Shown here: in pieces, positions 1 through 8,256 of the stretch
Layout: every line of letters starts with the position of its first letter
How positions within the stretch are numbered: position 1 is the stretch's first letter
Source: Kosakonia sp. H02
Lineage (GTDB): Bacteria > Pseudomonadota > Gammaproteobacteria > Enterobacterales > Enterobacteriaceae
NCBI GenBank assembly: GCA_030704225.1
Contig: CP131915.1
Span: forward strand, 868,001-932,000
DNA: 64,000 nucleotides
Reading direction: 5' to 3'
Made by a program: the position numbers and the translations under genes
The notes under the pieces: model-generated
Seen by the model: the letters and a program-made list of their open reading frames with translations, nothing else
What the model was told of the DNA's origin: nothing
The model's database searches: none

Positions 1-926
1 TTGATACCGATATAGGTCAGGCCGTAGTTGATAACGGTGAAGATAATCACACCGGTCACCACGCCCACCACGGTGCCTACCCCGCCGCTGAAAGAGACGC
101 CGCCCACCACACACGCGGCGATAGCATCCAGTTCATACATAAAGCCAAGGTTATTGGTCGCTGAACCGATGCGGCCCGCTTCCAGCATTCCGCCGAAGGC
201 GTAGAACACACCGGAGAGCGCATAAATCATCAGCAGGTTCAGGGCAACGTTCACACCAGAAACTTTTGCTGCTTCCGGGTTACCGCCGATAGCGAAAATG
301 TTTTTACCGAAGCGGGTTTTATTCCACAGCACCCAGACAAAGCCGACGGCAATCAACGCGTAGAAGGTGATATAGGAGAGGCGGAAACTGCCCATCGCAA
401 TAAAGCCTTGCGTAAAGGTCGAGAAGCCGCTGTCGAAGCCGGAGATCGGCGACGCACCCACAAAGTCGTAATAGAGGGAGTTGATACCGTAAACGATAAT
501 CATCGTACCCAGCGTGGTGATAAACGGCGTCACATTCAGGTAAGCAATGATGATACCGTTGACCAGGCCGATAATCGCGCCGATGACGCAGACAATCAGC
601 ACCACCACCGGAATCGGCATGGTGGCCATGTCCGGGAAGACTTTGTTGACGTTTTCCATTGACTGCAACAGCGTAGCGGCAACCACCGCCGCCAGACCGA
701 CCTGACGCCCGGCAGAAAGATCCGTCCCCTGGGTCACAATCAACCCCGCGACGCCGAGCGCGATAATAATGCGCACGGAAGATTGGGTCAGAATATTACT
801 TAAGTTCAGCAAACTTAAGAACGTGGGATCCTGAAAAATAATAATGGCCAGTAACACTAAAAGAACAACGTAAATCCCGCCGTCTTTCAGATAAGTGAGA
901 AAAGTTTTTTTATTTAACGCACTCAT
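1..926 (-). CDS. mglC: Galactose/methyl-galactoside ABC transporter permease (partial, 3' end outside window)
   Basis: Membrane permease of the high-affinity galactose/glucose importer, working with MglA (ATPase) and MglB (periplasmic binding protein). The translation runs from ATG at 926 with GAGG just upstream and shows repeated hydrophobic segments starting at about residue 13 (YVVLLVLLAIIIF). It matches E. coli MglC closely through the end at base 1, where about 308 of the usual 336 residues are present, so only the last few dozen residues are missing. The gap to mglA is 15 bp, so the two are cotranscribed. Identity is secure from sequence and operon context. Confidence 0.97.
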   Translation of the reverse strand, partial: MSALNKKTFLTYLKDGGIYVVLLVLLAIIIFQDPTFLSLLNLSNILTQSSVRIIIALGVAGLIVTQGTDLSAGRQVGLAAVVAATLLQSMENVNKVFPDMATMPIPVVVLIVCVIGAIIGLVNGIIIAYLNVTPFITTLGTMIIVYGINSLYYDFVGASPISGFDSGFSTFTQGFIAMGSFRLSYITFYALIAVGFVWVLWNKTRFGKNIFAIGGNPEAAKVSGVNVALNLLMIYALSGVFYAFGGMLEAGRIGSATNNLGFMYELDAIAACVVGGVSFSGGVGTVVGVVTGVIIFTVINYGLTYIGI

Positions 927-941
927 GAGGAGCCCCTGATC

Positions 942-2462
942 TTAAAGGTGCAAAGACGCAAGACGGAGAATTTCGTTTTGCGTGGTCGTTTTAGTATCAA
1001 CAATTCCGGAAACAAGGCCATTGCTCATTACCAGAATACGGTCAGTGATGCCTAACAACTCAGGCATTTCAGAAGAGATAATAATAATCCCCTTATTCTT
1101 CTTCGCCAGCTCGGCAATCAGTTGATAAATTTCAAACTTCGCACCAACGTCAATACCGCGAGTCGGTTCATCAAGCATCAGAATTTCCGGCTGAGTTAAC
1201 AGCCAGCGGCCAATAACCACTTTCTGCTGGTTACCACCCGATAATGAACCAATTTGTGTGCGGTGCCCTGGTGTTTTTACCCGCATCGAATCAATAACCC
1301 ATTGGGTATCGCTTTTCATGCGGCTGTTATCCAGCAAACCGACTTTATTTTTGTAATTTTGAATATTGGAAATCAATGAGTTAAATCCAATATCTAAATA
1401 AGCATAGATACCGGTAGAACGGCGCTCTTCAGTCACTAGCGCAAAGCCATTATTAATGGCTTCATTAGCATTGTGATTATTAATCTGCTTGCCATGTAAT
1501 TTAATGGTACCGGCTGATTTCTCACGAATGCCAAATAAGGTTTCGACGATATCGGTACGTTTTGCGCCGACCAGGCCGGCAATCCCGAGAATTTCGCCTT
1601 TGCGTAAATCAAAGCTGACGTCGCGAATCGACGGCTGGCGCAACGAGGTGAGATTACGCACTTCGAGAATGGTTTCCCCCGGCGTGTTGTGCTTGTCCGG
1701 GAAGCGTTGGTTCAACGAGCGGCCCACCATCATGGCGATGATCTTATCCATATCCAGCCCTTCGAGCGGCTGGGTGGCAATCCACTGACCGTCGCGCAGA
1801 ATAGTGATTTCATCACACAGCTGGAATATTTCTTCCATTTTGTGGGAGATATAAACAATACCGCAGCCGCGCTCTTTCAGCTTGCGGATAATTTTAAACA
1901 GATGATTAACCTCTTTTTCGGTCAGCGAAGAAGTAGGCTCATCCATAATAACGATCTTAGCGTTATAGGAGAACGCTTTCGCTATTTCAATCATCTGCAT
2001 TTGCGACACGGATAATGTGCCTACGCGCGCGCGTGGATCGATATCAATATCCAGCTCATCAAAGATATCTTTGGTGTCGCGGAACATTTTATCCTGATCA
2101 ACAAACATGCCTTTGGTGGGGTAACGCCCCAGCCACATATTATCCATAACGGATCGTTGCAGTACCAGGTTTAATTCCTGGTGAACCATGGAAATACCGT
2201 TTTCCAGCGCCTCTTTAGCTGAGTGGAAATCGATCTCTTTGCCCTGAAAAAGGATGCTGCCGGAATCTTTTTGATAGATCCCAAAAAGACATTTTAATAA
2301 TGTTGATTTACCCGCACCGTTTTCCCCCATTAATGCATGAATGGAGTGAGGACGGACTTTTAAATTGACATTATCAAGTGCCTTTACGCCGGGAAATGAC
2401 TTGTTGATATTGCTCATTTCCAACAAGAATTCACCTGACGACTGAGTATTATTGCTGACCAT
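942..2462 (-). CDS. mglA: Galactose/methyl-galactoside ABC transporter ATP-binding protein
   Basis: Tandem-nucleotide-binding-domain ATPase that powers MglBC. The first domain carries Walker A GENGAGKST and a Walker B ending in IVIMDEPTSS. The second has a degenerate P-loop region (GLVGAKRTD), signature LSGGNQQK and Walker B ILMLDEPTRG, as is usual for sugar ABC ATPases of the RbsA/MglA type. The frame is open to 2516, but I start at ATG 2462 (MVSNNTQSSGEFLLEM), which gives 506 residues as in E. coli and has AAGG eight bases upstream. The 18 extra residues would be encoded across the intercistronic hairpin after mglB. Confidence 0.97.
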   Translation of the reverse strand: MVSNNTQSSGEFLLEMSNINKSFPGVKALDNVNLKVRPHSIHALMGENGAGKSTLLKCLFGIYQKDSGSILFQGKEIDFHSAKEALENGISMVHQELNLVLQRSVMDNMWLGRYPTKGMFVDQDKMFRDTKDIFDELDIDIDPRARVGTLSVSQMQMIEIAKAFSYNAKIVIMDEPTSSLTEKEVNHLFKIIRKLKERGCGIVYISHKMEEIFQLCDEITILRDGQWIATQPLEGLDMDKIIAMMVGRSLNQRFPDKHNTPGETILEVRNLTSLRQPSIRDVSFDLRKGEILGIAGLVGAKRTDIVETLFGIREKSAGTIKLHGKQINNHNANEAINNGFALVTEERRSTGIYAYLDIGFNSLISNIQNYKNKVGLLDNSRMKSDTQWVIDSMRVKTPGHRTQIGSLSGGNQQKVVIGRWLLTQPEILMLDEPTRGIDVGAKFEIYQLIAELAKKNKGIIIISSEMPELLGITDRILVMSNGLVSGIVDTKTTTQNEILRLASLHL

Positions 2463-2500
2463 AATTATACCTTGTTGGCCTGGCATATCATTTTTATAAA

Positions 2501-2524
2501 TGGGCGTATTAATCAATACGCCCA
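2501..2524 (-). other. Intercistronic hairpin between mglB and mglA
   Basis: A perfect 10-bp inverted repeat (TGGGCGTATT at 2501-2510 and its complement at 2515-2524) with a 4-base loop lies between the mglB stop and the mglA start. No T-tract follows on the minus strand, so it is not a classical terminator. A stem here would be expected to protect the upstream mglB mRNA from 3' exonucleases and so raise binding protein over the membrane components; that role is inference. Confidence 0.6.
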
Positions 2525-2546
2525 GTGAGAACGGTGTTACAAAAAA

Positions 2547-3545
2547 TTATTTACCGGAGATTTCTGTCAGGTTGTCTTTATCAACGCCGACGTAAGGAAT
2601 ACGGACAATCTTATTCTCAATTTTCCAGCTCGTGCCATCCGCCGCACCTTTACCATCGGCAAGGTTTTTCGCCAGATCGAAGGTGGCTTTCGCCTGGTTG
2701 TTAGCATCGTTCAGCACGGTACCGGCCAGCGCACCGGATTTCACCAGCGCCAGGGCTTCTGGCAGCGCATCCACGCCAAATACCGGAATAGCGGATTTGT
2801 TGTGCGCTTTCAGCGCTTCTACTGCGCCCATTGCCATCGCATCGTTGTTGGCGATAACCACTTCGATTTTGTTGGCGTTCGGGCCAGAGAGCCAGGCGTC
2901 CATCTTATCTTTCGCCTGCGCGGTGTCCCACATTGCGGTATCTAACGCCAGTTGCTGGGTTTTGATGCCTTTCTCATTCAGTTCTTTCACCACGTACGTG
3001 GTGCGCGCTTCCGCATCCGGGTGGCCCGGCTCGCCTTTCAGCAGCACGAACTGGATTTGACCATCTTTGTTCAGATCCCAGCCCTGGTTAGCTGCCCAGT
3101 GTTTAGCAATCAGGTCGCCCTGAATAACCCCGGATTCTTTCGAGTCAGTACCCACGTAGTAGGCTTTGTCATAGCTATCCAGCGCTTTACGGGACGGCTC
3201 TTTGTTGAAGAAGACGATTGGCACATTCTGGCCACGCGCTTTTTCAATTACCGTGCCTGCCGCAGCCGGGTCAACCAGGTTGATCGCCAGCGCTTTCACG
3301 CCTTTTGCCAGCAGGACGTCTATCTGATCATTCTGTTTGGATTGGTCGTTTTGGGAGTCGTTCATCAGCAGCTGAACGTCCGGCGCTTCTTTGGCGTCTT
3401 TTTCAATAGCCTTACGAACAACGGACATGAAGTTATCGTCATATTTATAGATGGTCACACCAATGCGGGTATCCGCTGCGTGTGCGGCTGCGCCAAAAAG
3501 CATGCTTGCCATGACAGCAGACAGAGTCAACACCTTCTTATTCAT
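2547..3545 (-). CDS. mglB: D-galactose/D-glucose-binding periplasmic protein
   Basis: Periplasmic binding protein for galactose and glucose, ligand receptor of the Mgl ABC importer and, in E. coli, of the Trg chemoreceptor. The 332-residue product starts with a typical signal peptide (MNKKVLTLSAVMASMLFGAAAHA, cleavage before ADTRIG). The mature protein shows the conserved DQNDQSKQNDQIDVLLAKG-like N-domain pattern seen here as DSQNDQSKQNDQ, and NNDAMAMGA and GVDALPEAL in the hinge and C-domain. First gene of mglBAC, 295 bp downstream of galS, under CRP and GalR/GalS control. Confidence 0.98.
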   Translation of the reverse strand: MNKKVLTLSAVMASMLFGAAAHAADTRIGVTIYKYDDNFMSVVRKAIEKDAKEAPDVQLLMNDSQNDQSKQNDQIDVLLAKGVKALAINLVDPAAAGTVIEKARGQNVPIVFFNKEPSRKALDSYDKAYYVGTDSKESGVIQGDLIAKHWAANQGWDLNKDGQIQFVLLKGEPGHPDAEARTTYVVKELNEKGIKTQQLALDTAMWDTAQAKDKMDAWLSGPNANKIEVVIANNDAMAMGAVEALKAHNKSAIPVFGVDALPEALALVKSGALAGTVLNDANNQAKATFDLAKNLADGKGAADGTSWKIENKIVRIPYVGVDKDNLTEISGK

Positions 3546-3770
3546 GGTATCTCCGATATTTTTATATGCAGGGTAGTTCTTGTGAATAATGCTCGGCGGG
3601 CCAGTATGTTACGAAGACGTTACTGACTACCGACGTTCACGCTAAAAAATCCATTCGTCCGTGTTCGGTAACGCTCCAGAAGTTCGCTTTATCCGATGTT
3701 TCAATGAGAGCACCAAAAGTAAAAGTGAATAATCACCGTTACATCGTGTTTCAGCTTCCAAAACGCTGAC

Positions 3771-3776
3771 ATCATA
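3771..3776 (-). promoter_or_regulatory. mglB promoter -10 element
   Basis: TATGAT read on the minus strand, preceded by GAC. The CRP site centre at 3805/3806 lies about 41 bases before the expected start point, the spacing of a class II CRP-activated promoter, as known for the E. coli mgl promoter. Confidence 0.65.
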
Positions 3777-3797
3777 GTCAGCGCCTTGTTAAGATAC

Positions 3798-3813
3798 TGT
3801 GAATTTACTCACA
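3798..3813 (-). promoter_or_regulatory. CRP-cAMP binding site of the mgl promoter
   Basis: Both half-sites are perfect: TGTGA and TCACA separated by six bases. It lies upstream of the mglB -10 and abuts a gal operator, the same arrangement as E. coli, so mgl should be catabolite-controlled. Confidence 0.85.
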
Positions 3814-3815
3814 GA

Positions 3816-3832
3816 TTGAAAACGGTTACATC
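3816..3832 (-). promoter_or_regulatory. GalR/GalS operator of the mgl promoter
   Basis: The sequence TTGAAAACGGTTACATC contains the gal-operator core with central CG and flanking TGAAA/TTACA arms (minus strand TGTAACCGTTTTCA). It sits immediately upstream of the CRP site. A near-identical copy lies before galS at 4977-4993. Confidence 0.8.
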
Positions 3833-3840
3833 ACTGTGCG

Positions 3841-4866
3841 TTATAAGTTAGTGATCGGTGCCACAGTTTGCCGCGCGGTAACAGAGTGGCGGCGCACCAG
3901 AGTCGGCATAAAGCAGTGCGCAGCCTCGGGATCCAGCTTGCCTGCCGCGCCCTGTAAGGCGAGTTCTGTCGCCAGCCGCGCCATTGACGCCACCGGATAG
4001 CGTACCGTGGTCAGTTGCGGGTCGGTGTAACGGGCAATGGGAATATCATCGAAACCAATGAGTGACAGATGCTGCGGCACCGCAATGCCGTTATCTTTCA
4101 GCGCCGTCAACGCCCCCGCGGCCATGCTGTCGTTATAGGCAAACACGGCGGTAAGTTGCAGGTTGCGCCCGAGCAGTTCAACCATTGCCGCTTCGCCGCC
4201 CTGCATATCCGGCGAACCGGTGCCGACCCAACTGTCAGGCGCGGTGATGCCCTGCTCTTCCAGCGCGCGGAACCAGCCATTGCGGCGCAGATCGTTATCT
4301 TCAATCTGGTGACTGGACGCCAGATAGCCGATGCGCTGATGACCGTTATTAAGCAACATCCGCGTGGCCATCACCGCTCCGCTGACGTTATCAAGGCAGA
4401 CGCAACGGTGCGCGTAGCCCGGTACCAGCCGGTTAATCAACACCATGCCAGGGATCTGCTCCATAAAGCCCGTGAGTTCTTCATCACTGAGGGCTTTAGA
4501 GTGCACAATCAAAGCGTTACAGCGCTGGCGAATCAGCACTTCAATGGCGTGGCGCTCTTTTTCCGCTTCATGGTAGCTATTGCCAATCAGCACATATTTC
4601 TGGTGCTGCTGGGCGACGGTATCGACCGCTTTTACCAGCGCGCCGAAAAAGGCATCGGAGACATCCATCACCACCACGCCGATGGTGTCGCTAACCTGCG
4701 TCGCCAGCGCCTGGGCGTTGGCATTAGGGCGATAACCAAGCTGGGCGACCGCTTTCATCACGGTTTCCCGTGTTTCCTGGCTGACCAGCGCGCTGTTGTT
4801 GAGCACGCGGGAAACCGTCGCGACAGAGACGCCCGCATGACGGGCAACGTCACGAATGGTGATCAT
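3841..4866 (-). CDS. galS: LacI-family transcriptional repressor of mgl and gal genes
   Basis: DNA-binding isorepressor that senses galactose and represses mglBAC, itself and galactose genes. The N-terminal helix-turn-helix (IRDVARHAGVSVATVSRVLNN, residues about 3-23) and hinge region are followed by a periplasmic-binding-protein-like sensor domain (GVVVMDVSDAFFGALVKAV; IGFDDIPIARYTDPQLTTVRYP). It is 341 residues, against 346 in E. coli. Same strand as mglB and immediately upstream. A gal operator and a CRP site precede it, consistent with autoregulation. GalR is the nearest paralogue, but context points to GalS. Confidence 0.95.
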   Translation of the reverse strand: MITIRDVARHAGVSVATVSRVLNNSALVSQETRETVMKAVAQLGYRPNANAQALATQVSDTIGVVVMDVSDAFFGALVKAVDTVAQQHQKYVLIGNSYHEAEKERHAIEVLIRQRCNALIVHSKALSDEELTGFMEQIPGMVLINRLVPGYAHRCVCLDNVSGAVMATRMLLNNGHQRIGYLASSHQIEDNDLRRNGWFRALEEQGITAPDSWVGTGSPDMQGGEAAMVELLGRNLQLTAVFAYNDSMAAGALTALKDNGIAVPQHLSLIGFDDIPIARYTDPQLTTVRYPVASMARLATELALQGAAGKLDPEAAHCFMPTLVRRHSVTARQTVAPITNL

Positions 4867-4956
4867 TTTTACCCACCTTTTCTGGATTGCGGCAGTTCAC
4901 AGTCACCCCCTGGGTTAAGTAAGGAGGCTATTCTGGCAGTCGGAACGGGGTTGCTA

Positions 4957-4972
4957 CGTGAGTGACATCACA
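4957..4972 (-). promoter_or_regulatory. CRP site upstream of galS
   Basis: CGTGA-GTGACA-TCACA matches the CRP consensus except one base in the left arm. It lies 91 bp before the galS start and next to a gal operator. Confidence 0.65.
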
Positions 4973-4976
4973 TGAA

Positions 4977-4993
4977 TGGAAACGGTTACATCC
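4977..4993 (-). promoter_or_regulatory. GalR/GalS operator upstream of galS
   Basis: TGGAAACGGTTACATCC shares the core GAAAACGGTTACATC-type sequence of the mgl operator. It lies between galS and the yeiB stop codon and supports autoregulation of galS. Confidence 0.7.
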
Positions 4994-5021
4994 GTTTTGT
5001 TAATGATTGTGATCCAGATCG

Positions 5022-6182
5022 TTATCTGGATGTGCGTTGTAATGCGCTCCCCGCAGCACGCGCGGTTAATTGTCGCCACAACCACTCCAGCGGCCCCTGG
5101 CGAAAACGCTTAAGCCAGAATACCGAGAAGAGAATGTTAACGACCCATACCGCCGGGACAAAGGCCAGCAGTTGCAGGCGGTCGAACTGCATAAACAGCC
5201 CGAGGCGGTTAAACAGCGTGGTGCAAATCAGGGTTTGTAATAGGTAGTTGGTGAGCGCCATGCGCCCGACGCAGGCGATAGCATTCACCAGTTTATAGCC
5301 GCAGATCTGCGGCCAGAAGCCCCACGCCAGCGCGGCGTAACCCACCGCCTGGAGCGGCGCGCTCAGCTCGCGCGGTGCTTGCAAAATAAACGCGCACCAG
5401 CGGTATGACCAGCCCAATTGCCACTGGGCAATAATCGCCGGAATGTTTATCAGCATCCCCAGCGCAATCATCGATGCGCCAACGCGGCGGTAATGGCGAA
5501 GGCTGAACTGCCCTTTCAGCCAGCCGCTGCGCATTAACGCGGCACCCAGCAGCATCAAACCGGCCAGCTGCCAGCCATATTGCGCCCCCAGCGCCAGCAT
5601 CGTGTTAGATAACAAACCGGCGCGGTTACTCAGCGCTTCCATCATGCCGCCGCTGGTTTTCCACCAGCTTTCATACTGAATATTGGCGGCATCCGGCAAC
5701 CATGAGCGGTTCGGCGCAGAGCCGGAAATGAAACCCAACAGCAACAACACGGCGATGCCAATGAGATACAGCACCACGCCGGTGTTGAACATGGTTTTGA
5801 CACTTTGCGCATCGCAGATCATACGCCAGGAAATCAGCCCCACCAGCCCATAAGCCAGCAAAATATCGCCATCCCAGAAAAAGAGCGCGTGAATAAACCC
5901 AAGCAGCACCAGCAACGTCAGACGCGACTGGATCCAGCGTTTACCGCGCGGCAGCAGCATTTGCAGGCCCGCGCCGAAAAGAATGGCGAACAGCGAGAGG
6001 AATTTAACCTGCGCGAAGAGATCGAGCAGCGCCCAGGTCCAGGCATCACGCGCCGTGATCGCGCCATACCAGGCGGGGTTAAGATAGGCCGCCTTCGGTA
6101 AACCAAAGGCGGTGATATTGAGCAGCAGAATGCCGAGAATGGCGATGCCACGAATAAAATCCAGCGTGACATTCCTTTCCAT
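5022..6182 (-). CDS. yeiB: DUF418-family inner-membrane protein YeiB
   Basis: Polytopic membrane protein of unknown function. It opens with an acyltransferase-like motif (MERNVTLDFIRGIAILGILLLNI) and contains about ten hydrophobic helices. The C-terminal DUF418 part includes GRMALTNYLLQTLICTTLF. I start at ATG 6182, as in E. coli (386 residues), with GGAG ten bases upstream; a TTG 18 bases further up would overlap the folE stop. It follows folE by 14 bp and is cotranscribed, but no functional link to folate synthesis is evident. Confidence 0.93.
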   Translation of the reverse strand: MERNVTLDFIRGIAILGILLLNITAFGLPKAAYLNPAWYGAITARDAWTWALLDLFAQVKFLSLFAILFGAGLQMLLPRGKRWIQSRLTLLVLLGFIHALFFWDGDILLAYGLVGLISWRMICDAQSVKTMFNTGVVLYLIGIAVLLLLGFISGSAPNRSWLPDAANIQYESWWKTSGGMMEALSNRAGLLSNTMLALGAQYGWQLAGLMLLGAALMRSGWLKGQFSLRHYRRVGASMIALGMLINIPAIIAQWQLGWSYRWCAFILQAPRELSAPLQAVGYAALAWGFWPQICGYKLVNAIACVGRMALTNYLLQTLICTTLFNRLGLFMQFDRLQLLAFVPAVWVVNILFSVFWLKRFRQGPLEWLWRQLTARAAGSALQRTSR

Positions 6183-6196
6183 GTCGGCAGCTCCGG

Positions 6197-6865
6197 TCAA
6201 TTAGAGATGTGGCGAACGGCGCGCAGGAACTCCTGGCGGGTGTTCTGGCTCGACTTAAACAGGCCGCCGAGCGAGGTCGTCGTGGTCGCGCTGGTCGCAT
6301 CGCGAATACCGCGCGCTTTCACACAATAATGAACTGCATCAATCGATACCGCGACATTATTGGTGCCAAGCAGGGTTTGCAGGGCAGTCAGGATCTGCTG
6401 AGTTAAACGCTCCTGAACCTGCGGGCGCTGGGCAAAAAACTGCACAATGCGGTTAATTTTCGACAGGCCAATCACCGACTCTTTTGGGATATACGCCACG
6501 GTGGCTTTGCCGTCGATAGTGACAAAGTGATGTTCGCAGGTGCTGGTAAGCGTGATATCGCGCACCGTCACCATCTCATCCACTTTCATCTTATTTTCGA
6601 TGACGGTGATTTTCGGGAAGTTGGCGTAATCAAGGCCGGAGAAAATCTCATCGACATACATTTTGGCGATGCGGTGCGGCGTTTCCATCAGGCTGTCATC
6701 ACTCAGATCGAGATTGAGCAGTTGCATAATCTCGGTCATATGCCCGGCGATAAGACGTTTACGGGATTCATTATCCATTTGCACCGGTGGGCGCAGCGGC
6801 GTTTCCAGACCACGGGCAACCAGAGCCTCATGGACGAGCGCCGCTTCTTTACTGAGTGATGACAT
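6197..6865 (-). CDS. folE: GTP cyclohydrolase I
   Basis: Catalyses GTP to 7,8-dihydroneopterin triphosphate, the first step of folate and tetrahydropterin synthesis. The 222-residue protein has the same length as the E. coli enzyme and keeps the zinc ligands Cys110 and His113 (in TSTCEHHF) and Cys181 (VHYCVKARG), plus the substrate-binding HHF and SKINRIV segments. It heads the folE-yeiB unit. A Fur-box-like sequence lies about 90-110 bp upstream of the start. Confidence 0.98.
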   Translation of the reverse strand: MSSLSKEAALVHEALVARGLETPLRPPVQMDNESRKRLIAGHMTEIMQLLNLDLSDDSLMETPHRIAKMYVDEIFSGLDYANFPKITVIENKMKVDEMVTVRDITLTSTCEHHFVTIDGKATVAYIPKESVIGLSKINRIVQFFAQRPQVQERLTQQILTALQTLLGTNNVAVSIDAVHYCVKARGIRDATSATTTTSLGGLFKSSQNTRQEFLRAVRHISN

Positions 6866-6955
6866 GTTTTTATTCTCCTGCGGTGTGGCGAGCTTCGCCT
6901 GTTACGGCAAAGTGAACGGACATTGTGCGTGAGGCCGCGCACATAATCCAGCCCC

Positions 6956-6974
6956 GATAATGATAATTATTGAA
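6956..6974 (-). promoter_or_regulatory. Fur-box-like sequence upstream of folE
   Basis: GATAATGATAATTATTGAA matches the 19-bp Fur consensus at 15 positions, including the whole first two hexamers. It is between the folE start (6865) and the 3' end of the MFS gene (6989), so folE is the only gene it could plausibly control from a promoter position. No binding evidence. Confidence 0.4.
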
Positions 6975-6988
6975 ATCGCCACCGCCTT

Positions 6989-8116
6989 TCAGGCACTGCG
7001 TTTCCACACTAAAAGCCCGCCGATTAACAGCGCAATTGCCGCCACGCCGAGCGCCGGTTCAAGACGCTGTGTCAGCCAGGTTGAGATGGCGGAAGTCATC
7101 GGGCCGACCAGTTGCCCCACCGCATAGCCGGTGGTCAGCAGCCCGGCCATATACCGCGTGTGATTCGGCGCAAGCTCGCGACCGTATAACAGCGAAAGCT
7201 GCACCGCGCACAGAAAACCGCCGCCGACCAGCAGCGCGCCGCACACCAGCCCGCTCATCCCCGGCAACAGCCACGCCGCCAGCACGCCCGCGCCCTGTAA
7301 CCACAGCACTATCGCCAGCCGCTGATGGCTGTGGCCGACATGGCGCAACATAATGCTTAACGCAATGCCAATAACCGCGGCGGCGCCGAAGACCGGCCAG
7401 ACAAACTGAGCAAACAGACTGCCGGGAAAACGCAGCGCCGCCATTTGCGACAAAAATGTCGCCGGGAGGATATAGCCAAACCCGGCCAGGCTGTAGCTCC
7501 AGACCAGACGCTTAAGATCGGGCGTTAAGTGCAGCGGCTGTGGCTTTTCCCCTGGCCTGTGCCATTCGCCCGGCCTTGGCAGATAGCGGGCAATAATCGC
7601 GACCAGCAGCAGCGCCAGCACGCCATACACCTGCCAGGCGGCACCGGCACTCAGCCCTTTCGCCTGAATGGCCACCGCCAACAAACCACTGAAGGCAATC
7701 CCGGCGCCTGGCCCGGCAAACACTGCCGCGCTCAGACCCGGTTTCCCGGCGTGCGCCAGCCGCTCGTTGGTCCATGCGGCAATCAGCACCATCGCCCAGC
7801 CGCTCATCGCGCCAATGACCAGCCGCATTGCGCCATGCACAAGGGCGTTATCCGCCACCGCCGATAAGAAGGTCAGCGCTACCGCACCGCCAATGCCCAG
7901 ATAGAGACGCACTTCGATATGCCGCTGCGCACGCATGGCATCCCATGCACCAAGCAAATAACCGAGGTAGTTAATGGCCGCGACCAGCCCGGCGCTGGTG
8001 AGGGTGAGTTGTCCCTCGCGGATCATCAACGGCACCTGCGGCGTAAAAGCAAATCGCCCGATGCCCATCGCCACCACCAGCACGATAAAACCACACAGCG
8101 CGACGCGTTGCGCCAT
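6989..8116 (-). CDS. YbfB/YjiJ-family MFS transporter
   Basis: Major facilitator superfamily transporter of 375 residues with roughly 12 hydrophobic helices. The N-terminus (VALCGFIVLVVAMGIGRFAFTPQVPLMI) and the AAINYLGYLLGAW motif are typical of the YbfB/YjiJ (MFS_4) group, whose substrates are mostly unknown. ATG 8116 has GGAGG six bases upstream. It lies between folE and divergently transcribed yeiG; E. coli K-12 has no gene here. The GC-rich composition resembles the neighbours, so there is no compositional sign of recent transfer. Substrate cannot be assigned. Confidence 0.85.
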   Translation of the reverse strand: MAQRVALCGFIVLVVAMGIGRFAFTPQVPLMIREGQLTLTSAGLVAAINYLGYLLGAWDAMRAQRHIEVRLYLGIGGAVALTFLSAVADNALVHGAMRLVIGAMSGWAMVLIAAWTNERLAHAGKPGLSAAVFAGPGAGIAFSGLLAVAIQAKGLSAGAAWQVYGVLALLLVAIIARYLPRPGEWHRPGEKPQPLHLTPDLKRLVWSYSLAGFGYILPATFLSQMAALRFPGSLFAQFVWPVFGAAAVIGIALSIMLRHVGHSHQRLAIVLWLQGAGVLAAWLLPGMSGLVCGALLVGGGFLCAVQLSLLYGRELAPNHTRYMAGLLTTGYAVGQLVGPMTSAISTWLTQRLEPALGVAAIALLIGGLLVWKRSA

Positions 8117-8256
8117 CTCAGCCTCCGAAATGTTAATGTAAAGTTATGTTTATGATGCAGTATGTTGTATTGATGCGGAAGTGAAAGTTACTCACAGCGG
8201 CGGGAATAATCTGTATTATGAATGTTTCTCTCTGTGAAGACCCTGAGGAGCCCCGC

